Positions 46,357 through 59,509 of a stretch of 64,000 nt of DNA are shown here, one piece after another. The stretch comes from Juglans regia. Taxonomy: Eukaryota; Streptophyta; Magnoliopsida; Fagales; Juglandaceae. The notes below the pieces were generated by a model, which was not told the origin of the DNA, ran no database searches, and worked only from the letters and a program-made list of their open reading frames with translations. The stretch's first letter is position 1, and the number at the start of each line of letters is the position of its first letter. The translations under genes were made by a program, and so were the position numbers. The DNA is taken from NCBI RefSeq assembly GCF_001411555.2, contig NC_049911.1, positions 31,283,044-31,347,043 of the forward strand, in the 5' to 3' direction.

Positions 46357-49300
46357 ATGGAGAGCTACCTGAACGATAACTTTGGGGATGTGAAGGCCAA
46401 GAACTCGTCCGAGGAGGCGCTTCAGAGATGGAGGAGCCTCTGCTGGCTAGTCAAAAACCCTAAACGGAGATTCCGATTCACTGCTAATCTCTCCAAGCGC
46501 TTCGAGGCTGAGGCTATCCGTCGCTCCAATAAGGTCCCAATCCCAGCTATTTTTCATTTCATTGCATTTTTTTCTTTTCAAAATTGTTTCTAACACAAGG
46601 AATCGCCATGTATTCTGCACTTAAATCACGGTTATTTGGCAACAGAGTCAGAGGAAGATGTGGAACAAATGGATTCAATTTTTGTGGCCAAGTTGATTGT
46701 TCTTGGTTTTTAAGTTTGAAGTAGTTCTGCATAACAAACATTCGGAATTTCTATTTCATTAATCTAAGATTTGATTTGAATTTTTGTAATAATAAACAAA
46801 TGGAAAGTAAATAAAAGAAAAAGTCTCCACCTTCTTTTGATTTGAGCTTCGTTTTGCAATGGTAATATCGTGACCCCGTTGGTTTGGTCTTCTGCCTGCT
46901 TAAAGCTTTACATTCATTGGTTTGTCTTTGTCCAAAATATAACATTTCACTCATGATGGAAAGCCAGGTAGATCTTTAGTACAGTTTCAGATTTAATGGA
47001 ACTCTCTAGCCAATCGAGTAAAGTTGAGCAAAAATTCGAAAATCGGACTCCGAGTCAGACTTTGCTCTGAATTCGACAAAATGGAGTCATTTTTTTTTTA
47101 ATTTTTCAGTTGGAGGTGTTGCTGGATTGACTCTTACTCCGATCCGATTCTAATCTGACTTTATGCTTCGACTCCGACTCTAATTCCGATATTATACATA
47201 TGTTATATAAATTTGTATTTATCATATATACCAGTATAGTTATATAATTAGAACTTATATAGTAAAACTCAATAGTATAAGCTACTTATAAAAAAACAAA
47301 AAATAGTATTAATTAATTATTATAAAATAATATACTTATACTATAAAAAAATAGACTAATAATAGTTTAGTATATGCAAACATCATAATATTACAACAAT
47401 ATATAATCAAGTATATAAATAAGTTAGACATTTTTATTGAAATAAGTCTAATATAATAAGTTAATAAATACATAATACTAATTTACTAATGTATAATAAC
47501 ATGTAGTTAGACACTAGAAATAAGTCTAGTGTGAAAATAAGTTATAAATAAGTTAGATACTTGTATAATATAATAACATTTAATACTATATTATAGAAAT
47601 AAGTCTAATATAATAAGTTAATAACACATAATACTATAGTATAATAACATGTAATTAGACACTAGAAATAATTTTTTAATACTATAATATGATAACATGT
47701 AATTAGAACTTTAGTACACTTGAATGTAATATTTTATAGATCACAGAAAGAAACCCTCTCTCTAACTCAAAAAAAAAAAAAAAAAAAGTCTCCAGATCTG
47801 AATTTCGCTAGAGGAGCTCCTCCTTCCCCCTCTCCTTCCCTCCTTTCTCCTCCTTCTTTTCCATCTCTTTCCCTTTTTTCTTAGTTTATTTTACTTCCTT
47901 CAAGGCCGAAAAAGTCAGATCTACAGTTTTCATGCAACTATCAAGAGACACGTGCAGCACATGAAGACTCTCAGGCCGCAAATCGTTCGGAGGATAGTGG
48001 CGGTTTTGCATAAATCACCGATCGTGGTCCTTATGCGCAATCCCTTCCAATAGTTCTTCTCAGCACACACGCCGGATCACCAGAATCACGACTACATGAT
48101 CTTTCATATCTGACTTTTGTGGCTGAAAAGAGACAAGCTTGTTGCCTTCACGCGTCATCAAAGTCTGCCAGAGTTAGTCTAAACTGTAATCCTCCATTTT
48201 TCATTTTTATTTTCCTTATTGTATAGTAAAAATAAAAAAGGAGTTCATCTCTTAGATGATTTGTCCATAGAGATTGAGTCCTCCCTTTCTGTGAAGGGTG
48301 AGATTGAATCTCTATTTAGGCAAAGTGCTGTCTTTTGGACGTTTATCTGTAGAGAGTATCAGCAGCAGTAAAGTCCAGATTAGTTTAGCAGTGTATTGGT
48401 TGAGCTCTAAATGGTTGAAACGGTCATGGATATAAGTTTTTCTTGATGAATGAATGAATGATGACATTTATCTTAAAAAAATTTAGAACTATAGTACTAT
48501 AAATCTAGTATAAAAAGAAGTTAGATAGTAGTATATAAGTAAATTATCAGTGAATGATTTAGTTTTAGTTTTTAATTTTTGGAAAAATTAAAATTTGAAA
48601 GCCCACAAAAAATTATTTTTTAAAAATAGGCTAAATATGCAGTTAATTTTTTTAAAAAAAAAATCCAAATCCGACTCTGCTCTGACAAGTCGTAGTCGGA
48701 TCAAAATCTACACAAGTCGGAGTTGGATCGAAGTCTACATAAGTTAGAGTCGGAGTTGGAGTTCGGATTTGAACTCTGACAAAGTTGGAGTCAGAGTTGG
48801 GTTTAGGGGAATCCGACTCCAACTAAGTTGACCCCTACAATCGAGAACTAGAAGTAAAGAATGCGTGGGAACATTTCTTTTGTTACTCTCTCCATAGAAG
48901 TTATTTTATATTATAAGTAGTTGGGTTGGCTTTGCTTTTGTTACTTCCTTAGTTACTTGACTAGATAATAAGAACCAGCTCTAGAAAGCAATTGTAAAGA
49001 TCGGAGGAAACCCCAAGCCACGTTTGGGCTTATGCTCCAAGAATGTTAGTCAATATTACAATTGGAGCCCCATAGAATCATCATAAACGATAATAAATTT
49101 TTATTCGTAGGCAATTCATCATTCTATACTCAATTTGGGGTAGAACAATTTCTTCCCTTGAATCATTGGCATCCTCATAAGACCATTCCTAGTTGTGATT
49201 TAATTTGTAATGATTCAAGGAAAGCCAAACCACATGTGGATTTATATTCCAATTGGACTATTCAATGTGACAATTTGAGTCCTATGAAAACATTATAACC

Positions 49301-52300
49301 CGCAAGATTTTTTCCCCTAGAAAGAATTGGGCTCTCATTCACTACTATTCTATACAATATTTGTAGTATTATAGGAACTTTGGCCTCATGGTAGATGGTT
49401 TTTGCCCCTTCCTTTTTGTTTTGATCGTGGTTGTGATACCCCATATTGACTGATAAGGGTAGGTGTATGAGATCTCACATTGCTTGTGAAAAATAAGTTC
49501 TTGCTCTTTATAATGGTTCCAATGAGGCTTCAATTATATAGTTTACTAGTCCTTTTGGAGTATAGATCTAGATGTGGCTTGGGCCTTTCTTGGGGCATTA
49601 AGAATTGTATTAAAGACCGTCCCAACCAGAAATGTAGGACTGAGCCGTGTCATCTATGACGGATTGGCCCGATGAGGACGTCGGGAATTTAAGGGGGGGA
49701 TTCAATACCCCATACTAACTGATAAGGTAGTTAGTTTATGGGATCCTACATTGCTTATGAATGAGAAGTTCTTGCTCTTTATAATGGTTTCAATGGGATT
49801 TCAATTGTTTCATCGACTAATCCTTTTGGCTTGAGCCTCTCTTGGTGCGTTACAGTGGTATGACGCCTGAACTTGAAGCTTCGATCCATTCAGGTTCCAC
49901 AGAGCCTACAGATTTGGTTCGGTCCTATCCAACCCAACCCCAAAATTTAGAATTGTTGGCATGTTTTGGAAGGTAGAATGGGGAGATTGAGGAGTTTGTT
50001 TAAGTCCCCTGAGAAATAGAAGTCTATTAAAGGCCTTGATGATAAAAATTTTGTAAACAAGGGCATATTTTTTTTATAAGAAAAATTAATGAACAAGGAC
50101 ATATTGACGTGTGGTTAAAGAATGTCAGGAAGGAAAGATGTTGAAGTATAAATTCTCTATCACTTGTCCTTTTCTCTCCATCTCTTTTTTTTGTCTTTCA
50201 CACAATTCCTACTCCATGAATCTCTCATTGCTTTTCTCCTTCCCTCTCACTCCGGCTATATTATCAATCGAAAAGGATAGATTAATAAATCCCGAATACA
50301 AAAATTTTATTAGTAAATTTGCATCTTAAAAGGAAAAAGAGAATTTTTGGTATATAATAATAAAAATTTATATCTGACTTCTTTATGTTTGGTCTTTGTT
50401 TATATTAAGCTGTGGTTCACTAAGTCAAGGTGAATTCTCATTAGCAAGTGCTCTGTAGGTGAGGAAACAATACAACTGTGAGAAATCAAGGTGTTATATC
50501 ATTCATGATCTGTGCAATATTAAACTACAATTAGCATACTTCCATTGATGCAAACAAAGTTGATGCTCAATTGTGCCTGCTGTGGAATTCGAATGTAAGC
50601 AGGTGTGAAGTTCCAGACCTCATTGGCTGTACTTAGCACCTTTTAGCAAGTACGTGCTGTGGAACTTTTCCAACTGGAACATGAGCATATGCCACTAATT
50701 TTAATATCAGTTGCTTAGACTCCAAACTTTGCTGTAGGAAGGATCTGTAAGAATATTCTATGAGCTTTGATGACTGAGGTGCTTCCGGACTTATATTCTT
50801 TAATAATCTTACCTGGATAGGAACTTGCCTGCACTTTCTTGAAAATCTTCATGTAGATCTATCAATTTTATAAAAATATTCTTCTGGATTGAATGTTGGT
50901 GGTTTACAAATGGGAAGTTTTGAGGAATGCACTGAGAGAGAAGTGGATTTGGTTAGACAATGTGTGGTGGGGGGTTATACAATGGCTTTTAAACTATGGT
51001 TATAAATTTTAAATCGTGTTCAAATTCAGAAACAATGAATTTCCTGAAAATTGGACATTTGTTGTGTCCTGCTCAACTGAGAATTTCCTTGCATATTATT
51101 GGTTTTCTGATGTCTCTCTCTATCTTTCTTTTTTCCCTCTTTTCTTTCATGTTGAACATTATAGGAAAAGTTTAGAGTTGCAGTTTTGGTTTCGCAAGCT
51201 GCACTTCAATTTATCAATGGTAAATATTTAATCTTCTCAAATTAAAATTTTGTAATATTATGGTTATACTTCATTGTGTTGACTGGAACTTCAATACCTG
51301 TAGGTCTAACTCTTTCCAGTGAATACACTGTGCCGGAGGAAGTCAAAACAGCAGGCTTTGAAATATGTGCTGATGAGTTAGCATCCATCGTTGAAGGCCG
51401 TGATGGGAAGAAACTGATAATACATGATGGGGTTGAGGGTATTGCAAAGAAGCTTGCGTCATCATATGACATTGGCATTCCAACTTCTGAGCACTTGCTG
51501 AATCAGAGAAAAGAGATTTATGGAATTAATAAATTTAACGAAAGCCCAGTGCGAGGGTTTTGGGTCTTTGTGTGGGAAGCCCTTCAAGATATGACCCTTA
51601 TGATACTTGCCGTTTGTGCTTTTGTCTCTCTTCTTGTTGGCATAACTCTGGAAGGATGGCCAAAGGGTGCTCATGATGGCCTTGGAATTGTCGCCAGCAT
51701 TTTGCTGGTTGTACTGGTCACTGCCACTAGTGACTACAAACAATCTCTTCAGTTCAAGGACTTGGACAGGGAGAAGAAAAAAATTACAGTTCAGGTCACC
51801 AGAGATGGACTTAGACAAAAGATATCGATATATGATCTTCTTCCTGGTGACATTGTTCATCTTGCCATTGGAGATCAGGTTCCGGCAGATGGACTTTTTG
51901 TTTCTGGGTTCTCAGTATTGATAAATGAATCCAGTTTAACAGGAGAGTGTGAACCAGTTAACGTCAATTCTGGTAATCCTTTTCTCCTATCAGGAACCAA
52001 AGTTCAGGATGGATCATGCAAGATGCTGGTAACAACTGTTGGAATGAGAACCCAGTGGGGTAAACTGATGGAGACCCTTAGTGAGGGAGGAGATGATGAG
52101 ACCCCATTGCAGGTCAAACTTAATGGTGTGGCAACCATTATTGGTAAAATAGGCCTATTTTTTTCTGTTGTTACTTTTTCTGTTATGATGCAAGGCCTGC
52201 TCAGCCGCAAACTACATGAAGGGTCCCACTGGATCTGGTCTGGAGATGATATGATGGAAATCTTGGAATCTTTTGCTATTGCTGTTACAATAGTCGTTGT

Positions 52301-55300
52301 TGCTGTTCCTGAAGGACTGCCTTTGGCTGTGACACTAAGCCTTGCTTTTGCCATGAAGAAGATGATGAAAGATAAGGCACTTGTCCGTAATTTGGCTGCT
52401 TGTGAGACAATGGGGTCTGCCACAAGTATCTGTAGTGACAAGACTGGGACTCTAACTACTAACCATATGACTGTTGCGAAAGCTTGTATCTGTGGGAAAA
52501 TCAATGACGTAGGAAGCTTTAAGGAGACTTCTAGTATAGGCTCTGAAATTCCTAGTTCTGCCTTGAGTATTCTTCTCCAATCAATATTTACCAACACCGG
52601 AGGAGAAATTGTTAAAAACAAAGATGAGAAAGTTGAGATACTGGGAACACCAACTGACACTGCTCTCTTGGAGTTTGGGATGTTGCTTGGTGGGAATTTT
52701 CAATCAGAAAGACAAGCACTGAACATTGTGAAAGTCGAGCCCTTCAATTCTGTTAAGAAGCGAATGGGAGTAGCTCTAGAGCTTCCCAATGGTGGTTTCC
52801 GTGTGCACAGTAAAGGTGCTTCTGAAATAGTATTAGCTGCATGTGACAAAGTCATAGACTCCAACGGTGAAATTGTTCCACTGAATGAGAAATCAATTAA
52901 TCATTTGAAGGATACAATTGACCAATTTGCCAGTGAAGCTCTTCGAACTTTATGCCTTGCGTACATGGAAATTGGAAATGAATTTTCTGCTGAAAGTCCT
53001 ATACCCACAAAAGGGTACACATGCATAGGAATTGTTGGAATTAAAGATCCAGTTCGCCCAGGTGTCAGGGAGTCTGTTGCAATTTGTAAGGCAGCTGGCA
53101 TAACTGTTCGGATGGTTACTGGAGACAACATAAACACTGCAAAGGCAATAGCTCGGGAGTGTGGAATTTTGACCAGTGAAGGAATAGCAATTGAAGGCCC
53201 AGAATTCCGTGAGAAAAGTGAGGAGGAATTGCTCAAAATTATTCCAAAACTTCAGGTGATTTACGTGCTTAATGACATTATTTGGAGTGCAAGTTGGGAG
53301 ACAAATTCAGTGTTGGTGGAAAACCCAAGCACGTACTTAAGCGTAAATGCCTCCTAGCACAAAGCACAAGTGCACACTTGATAAAAGTAAAGCGCACATA
53401 TAAGAAAATAAATATTTTGATCGAAGAAATTTAATATCAAAATTCTCATAAAATACAATAAAAAAGGTAAGATAATCACATATTTAGCTTATCAACTCAA
53501 TTTTGTATAGCATTATGCAACACGACATCATTACATCAAATTTAAACATAGAATTTTAATTATTCTTTTGTGCATTATGAGATTTACATGACAAGGATAT
53601 TTGATAGCCTTAATAAAATTAAATTACATGTTGAATCAAAATATTCTCAAAAGGCACTGAATGACCAAGCAATTCAGCAAGAATTGTTTGTATTGACTTT
53701 TGTACTGGCATAAGCAATACAATGAAATCCTAGATTATACATCATCCTCATCATTAAGCATTATTATTTTCCTCATAGGATGATCTATAACCCTTGTCAT
53801 CTTCTCAATTTCCTTATCTACTCCATCTAAGTTAATGGTTTACATTGATGCAAATTGCATGGTGTCTGAACAGTGAATAGTTTGACTCGGAATTTCCATT
53901 GACTCCATTGTTGAATTGATTTCTAAAGAAAATATGACAGCTATATTGAACTCACAATGACCCATCCCAGAGGTGCCTAAGGAATGTTGCATTCCTTGAC
54001 TATTGTTTTAAAGATTCCTAGGGGACTAATTCTGTGCAAATTCCTCATTTCCAGTTTGCAGTTCTTCTGATAATTTGTTTTGCTTTGGGCTCTAACTATC
54101 CTCAAGTTCTCTTCCCTGGAAGTACTGCCCCGTCTCAATTTAGAAACAGTATGTAACTGCAAGGATTGGACTAAAGCAATGGGTATGGTAAATTAGGATA
54201 ATTCTGGGCGACTTGAGTCTCAAAGAGTCATTTGAAATCATTGGCAGTCATCGAAGTGTAAATTATTTGCTAGATATAACTTTTCTCTGAGAAGAAGTTA
54301 TCTGCTAAAGAAAATCTATTATTTCTTCATGTGCAGGTCATGGCTCGATCTTTACCCCTGGATAAGCATACCCTTGTGAAACAGTTACGAACCACTTTTG
54401 AAGAAGTTGTTGCAGTGACTGGTGATGGTACGAATGATGCTCCAGCGCTTCATGAAGCAGACATTGGACTAGCAATGGGCATTGCTGGAACTGAGGTGTT
54501 ACCTAGATGTTGTTCCTTTGTTCTTGCCATAAAAAAAATATGTTAATCTTAGCAAATATAGCTGTGATGCAAACCCCAACTTCAAAAAGTTATATTCTAC
54601 TTCTTTGGTTTTAAACAAGATATATTTAGTTAAATTCTCAACCCCTTTAAATTAACTATGTTTTCATTTCATTCTTGCCTGCTAATACAAGTGCATAGAT
54701 GCTTAAGGGAAAGTTAGATGGAATTGTCTGTGTGTCATTGGTAATCATATTTAGACATGAATTTTCTCTAGTTAAGGGGGGGGAATTTTGAAGCTTTGGG
54801 GGAACCACTAAAAGGATGCTTGGGAGATGAGATGAAAATTTTGTGAATAATAGAGAGATAGTTTGAGTTAATGTTTTATGGGGTTTTGGGAAATGAGAGA
54901 GAAAAAGTTGAATAAAAAATATTATAAAGTTAATATTATTGTTAAAATATAATTTTTATTTTGGGATTTGAAAAAGTTGATTTTTTTTTGTTTGAAAGTT
55001 TGGGAAAATTGTAATGGTTTGTTTGAAAAAATTGTAATGATTAGTTTGAGAGTGTTTGTGTTTGAGTGATGTTTGAGAAATAAATGAGATGGGATGAGAT
55101 GAAAATTACTTCCAAACATCCCCCAAGTAAATTATGATTTGGTGGAAACTGTGAGAAACAAGCATAGTCCTTGTGGACCACTCTATATGTGTTTTCATAT
55201 AGGGCCTTGAGTGCAAGGTATCAAATGACAGCAACTCACAACATTTGTTGAATTTCATATAAACATTAGAAATCTTTTCCTGGTTTTCTTTCTGTCTACC

Positions 55301-57183
55301 TTTTGCCTTTTTTCATCTATTCTTTTAATTACCTTGAAAAGCTTTTGCATCATGAAACTGCTATTTTTCCAAAAGCAAACCATGAAGGAGAGATTAGGAT
55401 ATGTGCTATTGACCTAAAAGAGTTGGGTGATTAAACGTGATAATGGTTTTGAGCATGAAGGAATTTAAGGCTTAATACTCAAGACCATGGGGCTTATCCT
55501 TTAGCCATTTGGAGGCCTTGACGTCTCATCTTCCCCGTACATAACCTCTAGGGCATTTTTGTATGGACTAATTACTTACTGATTAGGTGCGTTTAATCCT
55601 TGATATTGTTGTTTGTGCATCCAGGCCCTGTTCTTGTATCTCGTGGACAGTAATTTAGTGATTTATGTCATGAATCTTGTACCAGGTGGCAAAAGAGAGT
55701 GCTGATGTCATAATCTTAGATGATAACTTCTCCACAATTGTTACTGTGGCAAAATGGGGACGTTCTGTTTACATAAATATTCAAAAATTTGTTCAGTTTC
55801 AGCTCACAGTAAATGTGGTTGCCCTAATTGTCAACTTTTCTTCGGCCTGTTTGACAGGTCAGCAGATGCTCATCGTTTCTCTTTCTTTCCATATCAGTTT
55901 ACTTTTTTAGGCTAAACCTTTTCCTATAGCATTCTTATAACATTCCTTCATTCACTCTTTTGTCTTCGTGGTTTTTGCTCTCAGGGAACACTCCCCTGAC
56001 TGCTGTGCAGCTTCTATGGGTCAACATGATCATGGACACTCTAGGAGCACTTGCATTAGCCACAGAGCCTCCGAATGATGACTTAATGAAAAGATCACCG
56101 GTTGGTAGGAAGGGAAACTTCATCAGTAATGTTATGTGGAGGAATATCTTGGGGCAGTGTCTGTATCAGTTTGTAATAATTTGGTTTCTCCAGACAAGAG
56201 GAAAAGCAGCTTTTAGGCTTGATGGCCCACTATCCGATTTAGTATTGAACACGATCATTTTCAACTCGTTTGTCTTTTGTCAGGTAATTTTAAATTCATT
56301 GGGACAAATTGGGGCTCTCCCTTCACCACTCCCGTGGGAGACATGTCACTCTTAATTTGGAATGCGTTTCTTTGGTGTGTTGACCATACAGGGTCATAAT
56401 TGATGGTATAATCTATATCCAGGAAAACGCCCAGAATTTTATGGTTTTGTTCTATAGTGCTGTATGTGCATGCATACATATATTAGTACTTGCAATTCAT
56501 CAAAAAACATATATTAGTACTGCTGCTAATATTTGGGAGGGGAATTTTATGTAATAGACTTGTTATTAATGTTTAATCCTTACTAGTAATAGAGCAAACA
56601 ATAGTAGGAGCATGCTGACAGATTCCTTCCATACACGCCTATGCTATGGATGCTCATCTACTTTTTCTCTAGGCAGATACTTCTTCTGACTGAATGAACA
56701 TAGATTTTTGCCTTAAATATGAAATCACATGATTCAATCGTGATAAACTTATCCTTTTTTTTGGTATAGAATATTAATGTCTAGTTGCAATATCGAATCT
56801 TGTTAATAGTTTGCTGGCATGATTACAAGTACAATCTGAATCAATTACCCCTTTTTATCCCTCATCGTAAGAGCTGCAATCTTGAATTTATTTGTATTAT
56901 GTAACTTACCCTGGAATGCTGATTTCTTCTGCAGGCTTTCAATGAGATCAGCTCTAGAGAGATGGAAAAAATAAACGTCTTCAAAGGCATAATGGAGAAC
57001 TATGTGTTTGTGGGTGTGCTTACTTGCACTGTCCTCTTTCAAATCATCATCATTGAGTTCCTGGGCACATTTGCAAACACAACTCCTCTCAGCTCAGAAC
57101 AGTGGTTTGTAAGTGTTTTTCTGGGATTCCTTGGGATGCCAGTAGCAGCAGTTCTAAAGATGATTCCTGTGGGATCAAATTGA
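46357..57183 (+). CDS. ACA2: Autoinhibited Ca2+-ATPase, ACA2 type (P2B pump)
   Basis: A calmodulin-regulated Ca2+ pump that exports cytosolic Ca2+ using ATP; Arabidopsis ACA2 is in the ER. Seven exons join in phase to 1020 residues, the family's usual size: 46357-46533, 51165-51219, 51304-53255, 54337-54495, 55686-55857, 55985-56283 and 56935-57183. All introns are GT-AG. The N-terminus has the autoinhibitory calmodulin-binding segment ([18 protein letters not shown], residues about 20-40). Then come the TM4 Ca2+ site [13 protein letters not shown], the phosphorylation motif SDKTGTLTT (Asp456), KGASE in the nucleotide domain, [16 protein letters not shown] in the hinge and [17 protein letters not shown] in TM6. 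The end KMIPVGSN and [17 protein letters not shown] favour ACA2 over ACA1. Oddity: the actuator motif TGES reads TGEC (Cys293). Intron 1 (4.6 kb) carries several mobile elements. The start at 46357 matches the family (MESYLN). Confidence 0.95.
47019..48837. mobile_element. hAT-like non-autonomous element in ACA2 intron 1
   Basis: 1819 bp, flanked by a perfect 8-bp CAATCGAG (47011-47018 and 48838-48845). The ends are only partly inverted: left TAAAGTTGAGCAAAAATTCG, and reverse complement of the right TAGGGGTCAACTTAGTTGG. Both subterminal regions are packed with GACTCCGA/TCGGAGT words in inverted orientation. No transposase frame is visible. The middle holds ATA-rich repeated words (TAGACACTAGAAATAAGTCT-like) and a nested retroposon. 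Confidence 0.75.
47718..48482 (+). mobile_element. Retroposon nested in the hAT-like element
   Basis: About 765 bp ending in an A-run (TTATCTTAAAAAAA) after GATGAATGAATGAATGATGA. It is flanked by a 15-bp repeat with one mismatch, TTAGAACT(T/A)TAGTAC (47703-47717 and 48483-48497). Its composition is clearly more G+C-rich than its host element. No protein frame is recognisable, so it may be a truncated LINE or a copied transcript. Confidence 0.55.
49432..49854 (+). mobile_element. Mini LTR element (TRIM-like) in ACA2 intron 1
   Basis: Two direct repeats (49432 to about 49602, and 49701-49854) share ATACCCCATA(T/C)T, ACTGATAAGG, CACATTGCTT/TACATTGCTT and GTTCTTGCTCTTTATAATGG. Between them are about 100 bp, including CGATGAGGACGTCGGGAATT and a polypurine tract AAGGGGGGGA next to the second repeat. 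After the second repeat comes CAGTGGTATGACGCC, like a decayed tRNA-Met primer site (TGGTATCAGAGC). There is no coding capacity. Confidence 0.6.
54814..55122. mobile_element. Tourist-like element in ACA2 intron 4
   Basis: The left end is GGATGCTTGGGAGATGAGAT and the reverse complement of the right end is GGGGATGTTTGGAAGTAATT. The body has the family's words in the opposite orientation (GGGATTTGAAAAAGTTGATT, GAGATGGGATGAGATG). The exact duplication is unclear. Confidence 0.65.
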
Positions 57184-59509
57184 AATCAAGGCAAACTGAC
57201 TAGGTGCGTTCTGACTGTACAGCTGTGGAATAACTTTGAACTAACATGGATTTCCGTATTGTAAAATTTGATAGGCTAGAAAAGTTAATACAAAACCTAT
57301 GGCTCAAGACGCCGGTGTCTGACATTTGTGGGGGAGTTTCTATTCATGTTAGATTTTCTCTAGACTTCTAACTTCAGGATTTGTGATATGAATTGAAAGA
57401 TTTGCCTGATCATGCAGTTGTATTATAACGTACTTATACGGTATGTTTATGATTGATCTTGCCAGTTGTTATATAACACGCCCAAATGTTCCCATCAACA
57501 GAGTTTTTTTCTTCTTTTTTCTTAGTGTATGATTGACACGATCCAATTTCATCTAGATCCATTGTGCCTAGGCATCCGGTGCCAATTGCCAAAGCCGTTT
57601 ATGTTTAGGTTGAGATGGGTACTTGTTAAAAGTTTGATCTTGAAGGTTACTGATAAAAAAGTTGCAGTCTTTTGGCATTTTTGAGTCAAGGTATACATGA
57701 TGTCAACAATTAGGAGAAACGTTTTTAGTTTCGAAACCAACCACCATTGACCACACGGCGAATGCTTATGGCTTACTCTCGCCTACTGATCGGTAAAAAA
57801 GGCCCATGCTATTGTTCTGCCCAACTCTTACGACTGGACGTGACCACTAGTCATTCTATTTTTTTTTAATATTTTTTAAATATTATTTTAAAAATTTACA
57901 TAAATTCATTAGTGGTAATTCTTTTAAATATTTAAAAATAAAATAAAATATACTAGCTATCAAATTTCTGAAGCAAACTAGCATTTAAAAAAAAAAAAAA
58001 AATCAAAACAATTCCAGTTTTGCATTGTTGGTAATTGAATTTGAGTGCTGTGCGTTGGACTGCAAATTTTCCAGTTGAAAAAAATTTAAAAAACTTGTGC
58101 ATTGATAATTGAGCAGGTGTTGGATGCTGTTAGAATGAAACTACATTCTTTATCTCAAACTGGAATGAAAAACTTAGGCCTCGTTTTGCAGATGAAATAA
58201 ATTGAAATTAAAATCAAAAATTAAATAAAATATTATTAAAATATATTTTTTATATTAATTTTATTTTAAGATTTAAAAAAATTAATTATTTTATTTTATT
58301 TTATATAAAAATTTTTAAAAATTATAATAATTAGATAATAAAAAATAATTAAGATAATTTGTAAAAACAAAGTACTCGTGAAATGATTATCTCGGTAATA
58401 GACACCTCCCCAAGAACAAATTGACAACACGACGATAAGTATAACAACCATCTAATCCAATCTACAGTTCTCCATTGAATGCGGGGGATGAATTTCTCTT
58501 TTTAGTCAGGAACCATATATTTATGTTGGAATAATGATAGGGTAGTAACCCTATCCTACTCTTTATGTTGTGGATAGGAGTACTGTGGATTGCTGAGTGG
58601 CTGTCAAAGTCTCAAGGTCTAGCCGCATCCATGTCCCAAAAAAACCAAAAGGGTTCCTTTCCACCATAAACGCAAGCCACAGCACAGCAGCGATGGGCAT
58701 GACTAAATTGACGGCATTGACATGCCAGCTTTTTGCTTGTCAACGTTTAAAACCTACAAGCACCACTTCACTCACTGTGCCCTATTTCTACTGGTGGGAT
58801 ACTCATACCGACACCTTAATGCAGACCGGTTGATCGAAAGTTGCTACGTAGTGTTGGATTGGATAGAATAATCACAACTGAATGCCGTACGGTCATCCCT
58901 ATACTGCGATGATATGATTGCAATTTTCAGATGCAGAAACCCAAAATCTAGAACACATATTTCACCATATCGTCCGTCCGAGAGCGAGGCCGTCATCCTG
59001 TCTCTCAGAACTGAGAGAATGGTGTCGGCTGGGAAGAATGGATTCCTGTGGCTGGCCTTGTATAGCGCGTGACTATAATTTTGAAGGAGTAGTGCAACTG
59101 AGCAGAGCAGCCACCGCACACAATGCATATATTACGTTGTATTTTTTTTTGAGTACTTCTATAGAGAAACCACTGTAGCGGTGCACTAATTGCACACGCT
59201 ACGTGGCTTCTGTTTAGACAAAACGTGCGTTATGCTTCTCTTTTTTTCTTCTCCATTTGAATTTCAGAGCCCCATTCGTCTATTCAAATTTTAGAGCCCC
59301 GCGAAATACCTCATCCCTCCCTCGCCCGCGTCGCGTCACCTTCCTCTGCCCAACGCCACTAGGCAACGCCGTCTCTCTGTCCAGCGAACCGAGCTATGCT
59401 CCTCTGTCTGGCCAGCGCCACCACTCCCCAAGAGGCTTGGTTCTTTTTCTCTCCTAGGGCTAGCGTTTCACACACTCCCTACCTCTCTCTGAGGCTTGGT
59501 TCATATTTT
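57184..59509. other. ACA2 3' flank and intergenic DNA
   Basis: The ACA2 3' UTR probably extends to about 57450. A Tourist-like MITE follows at 58177. The G+C-richer stretch 58580-59180 has short frames on both strands, but none resembles a known protein. From 59220 to 59509 CT-rich leader-like DNA precedes the ETA1-like exon. Confidence 0.5.
58177..58375. mobile_element. Tourist-like MITE, right border approximate
   Basis: It starts GGCCTCGTTTTGCAGATGAA after TTA (58174-58176). The far end reads TTTGTAAAAACAAAGTACTC, a decayed inverse of the family terminus. The body is AT-rich as in other copies. Confidence 0.65.

Noticed and set aside
49650..49700. Possible hammerhead ribozyme in the mini LTR element
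   Set aside because: GATGAGGACGTCGGGAA recalls the CTGATGA...GAAA core, but the conserved CU and GAAA bases are not in place, so I do not call a ribozyme.
52004..52660. A 218-codon minus-strand frame
   Set aside because: It is antisense to the third exon of ACA2 and resembles no protein.
58844..59178. Frames of 86-94 codons on both strands near 59 kb
   Set aside because: They overlap each other, have no recognisable motif and no splice or promoter context.
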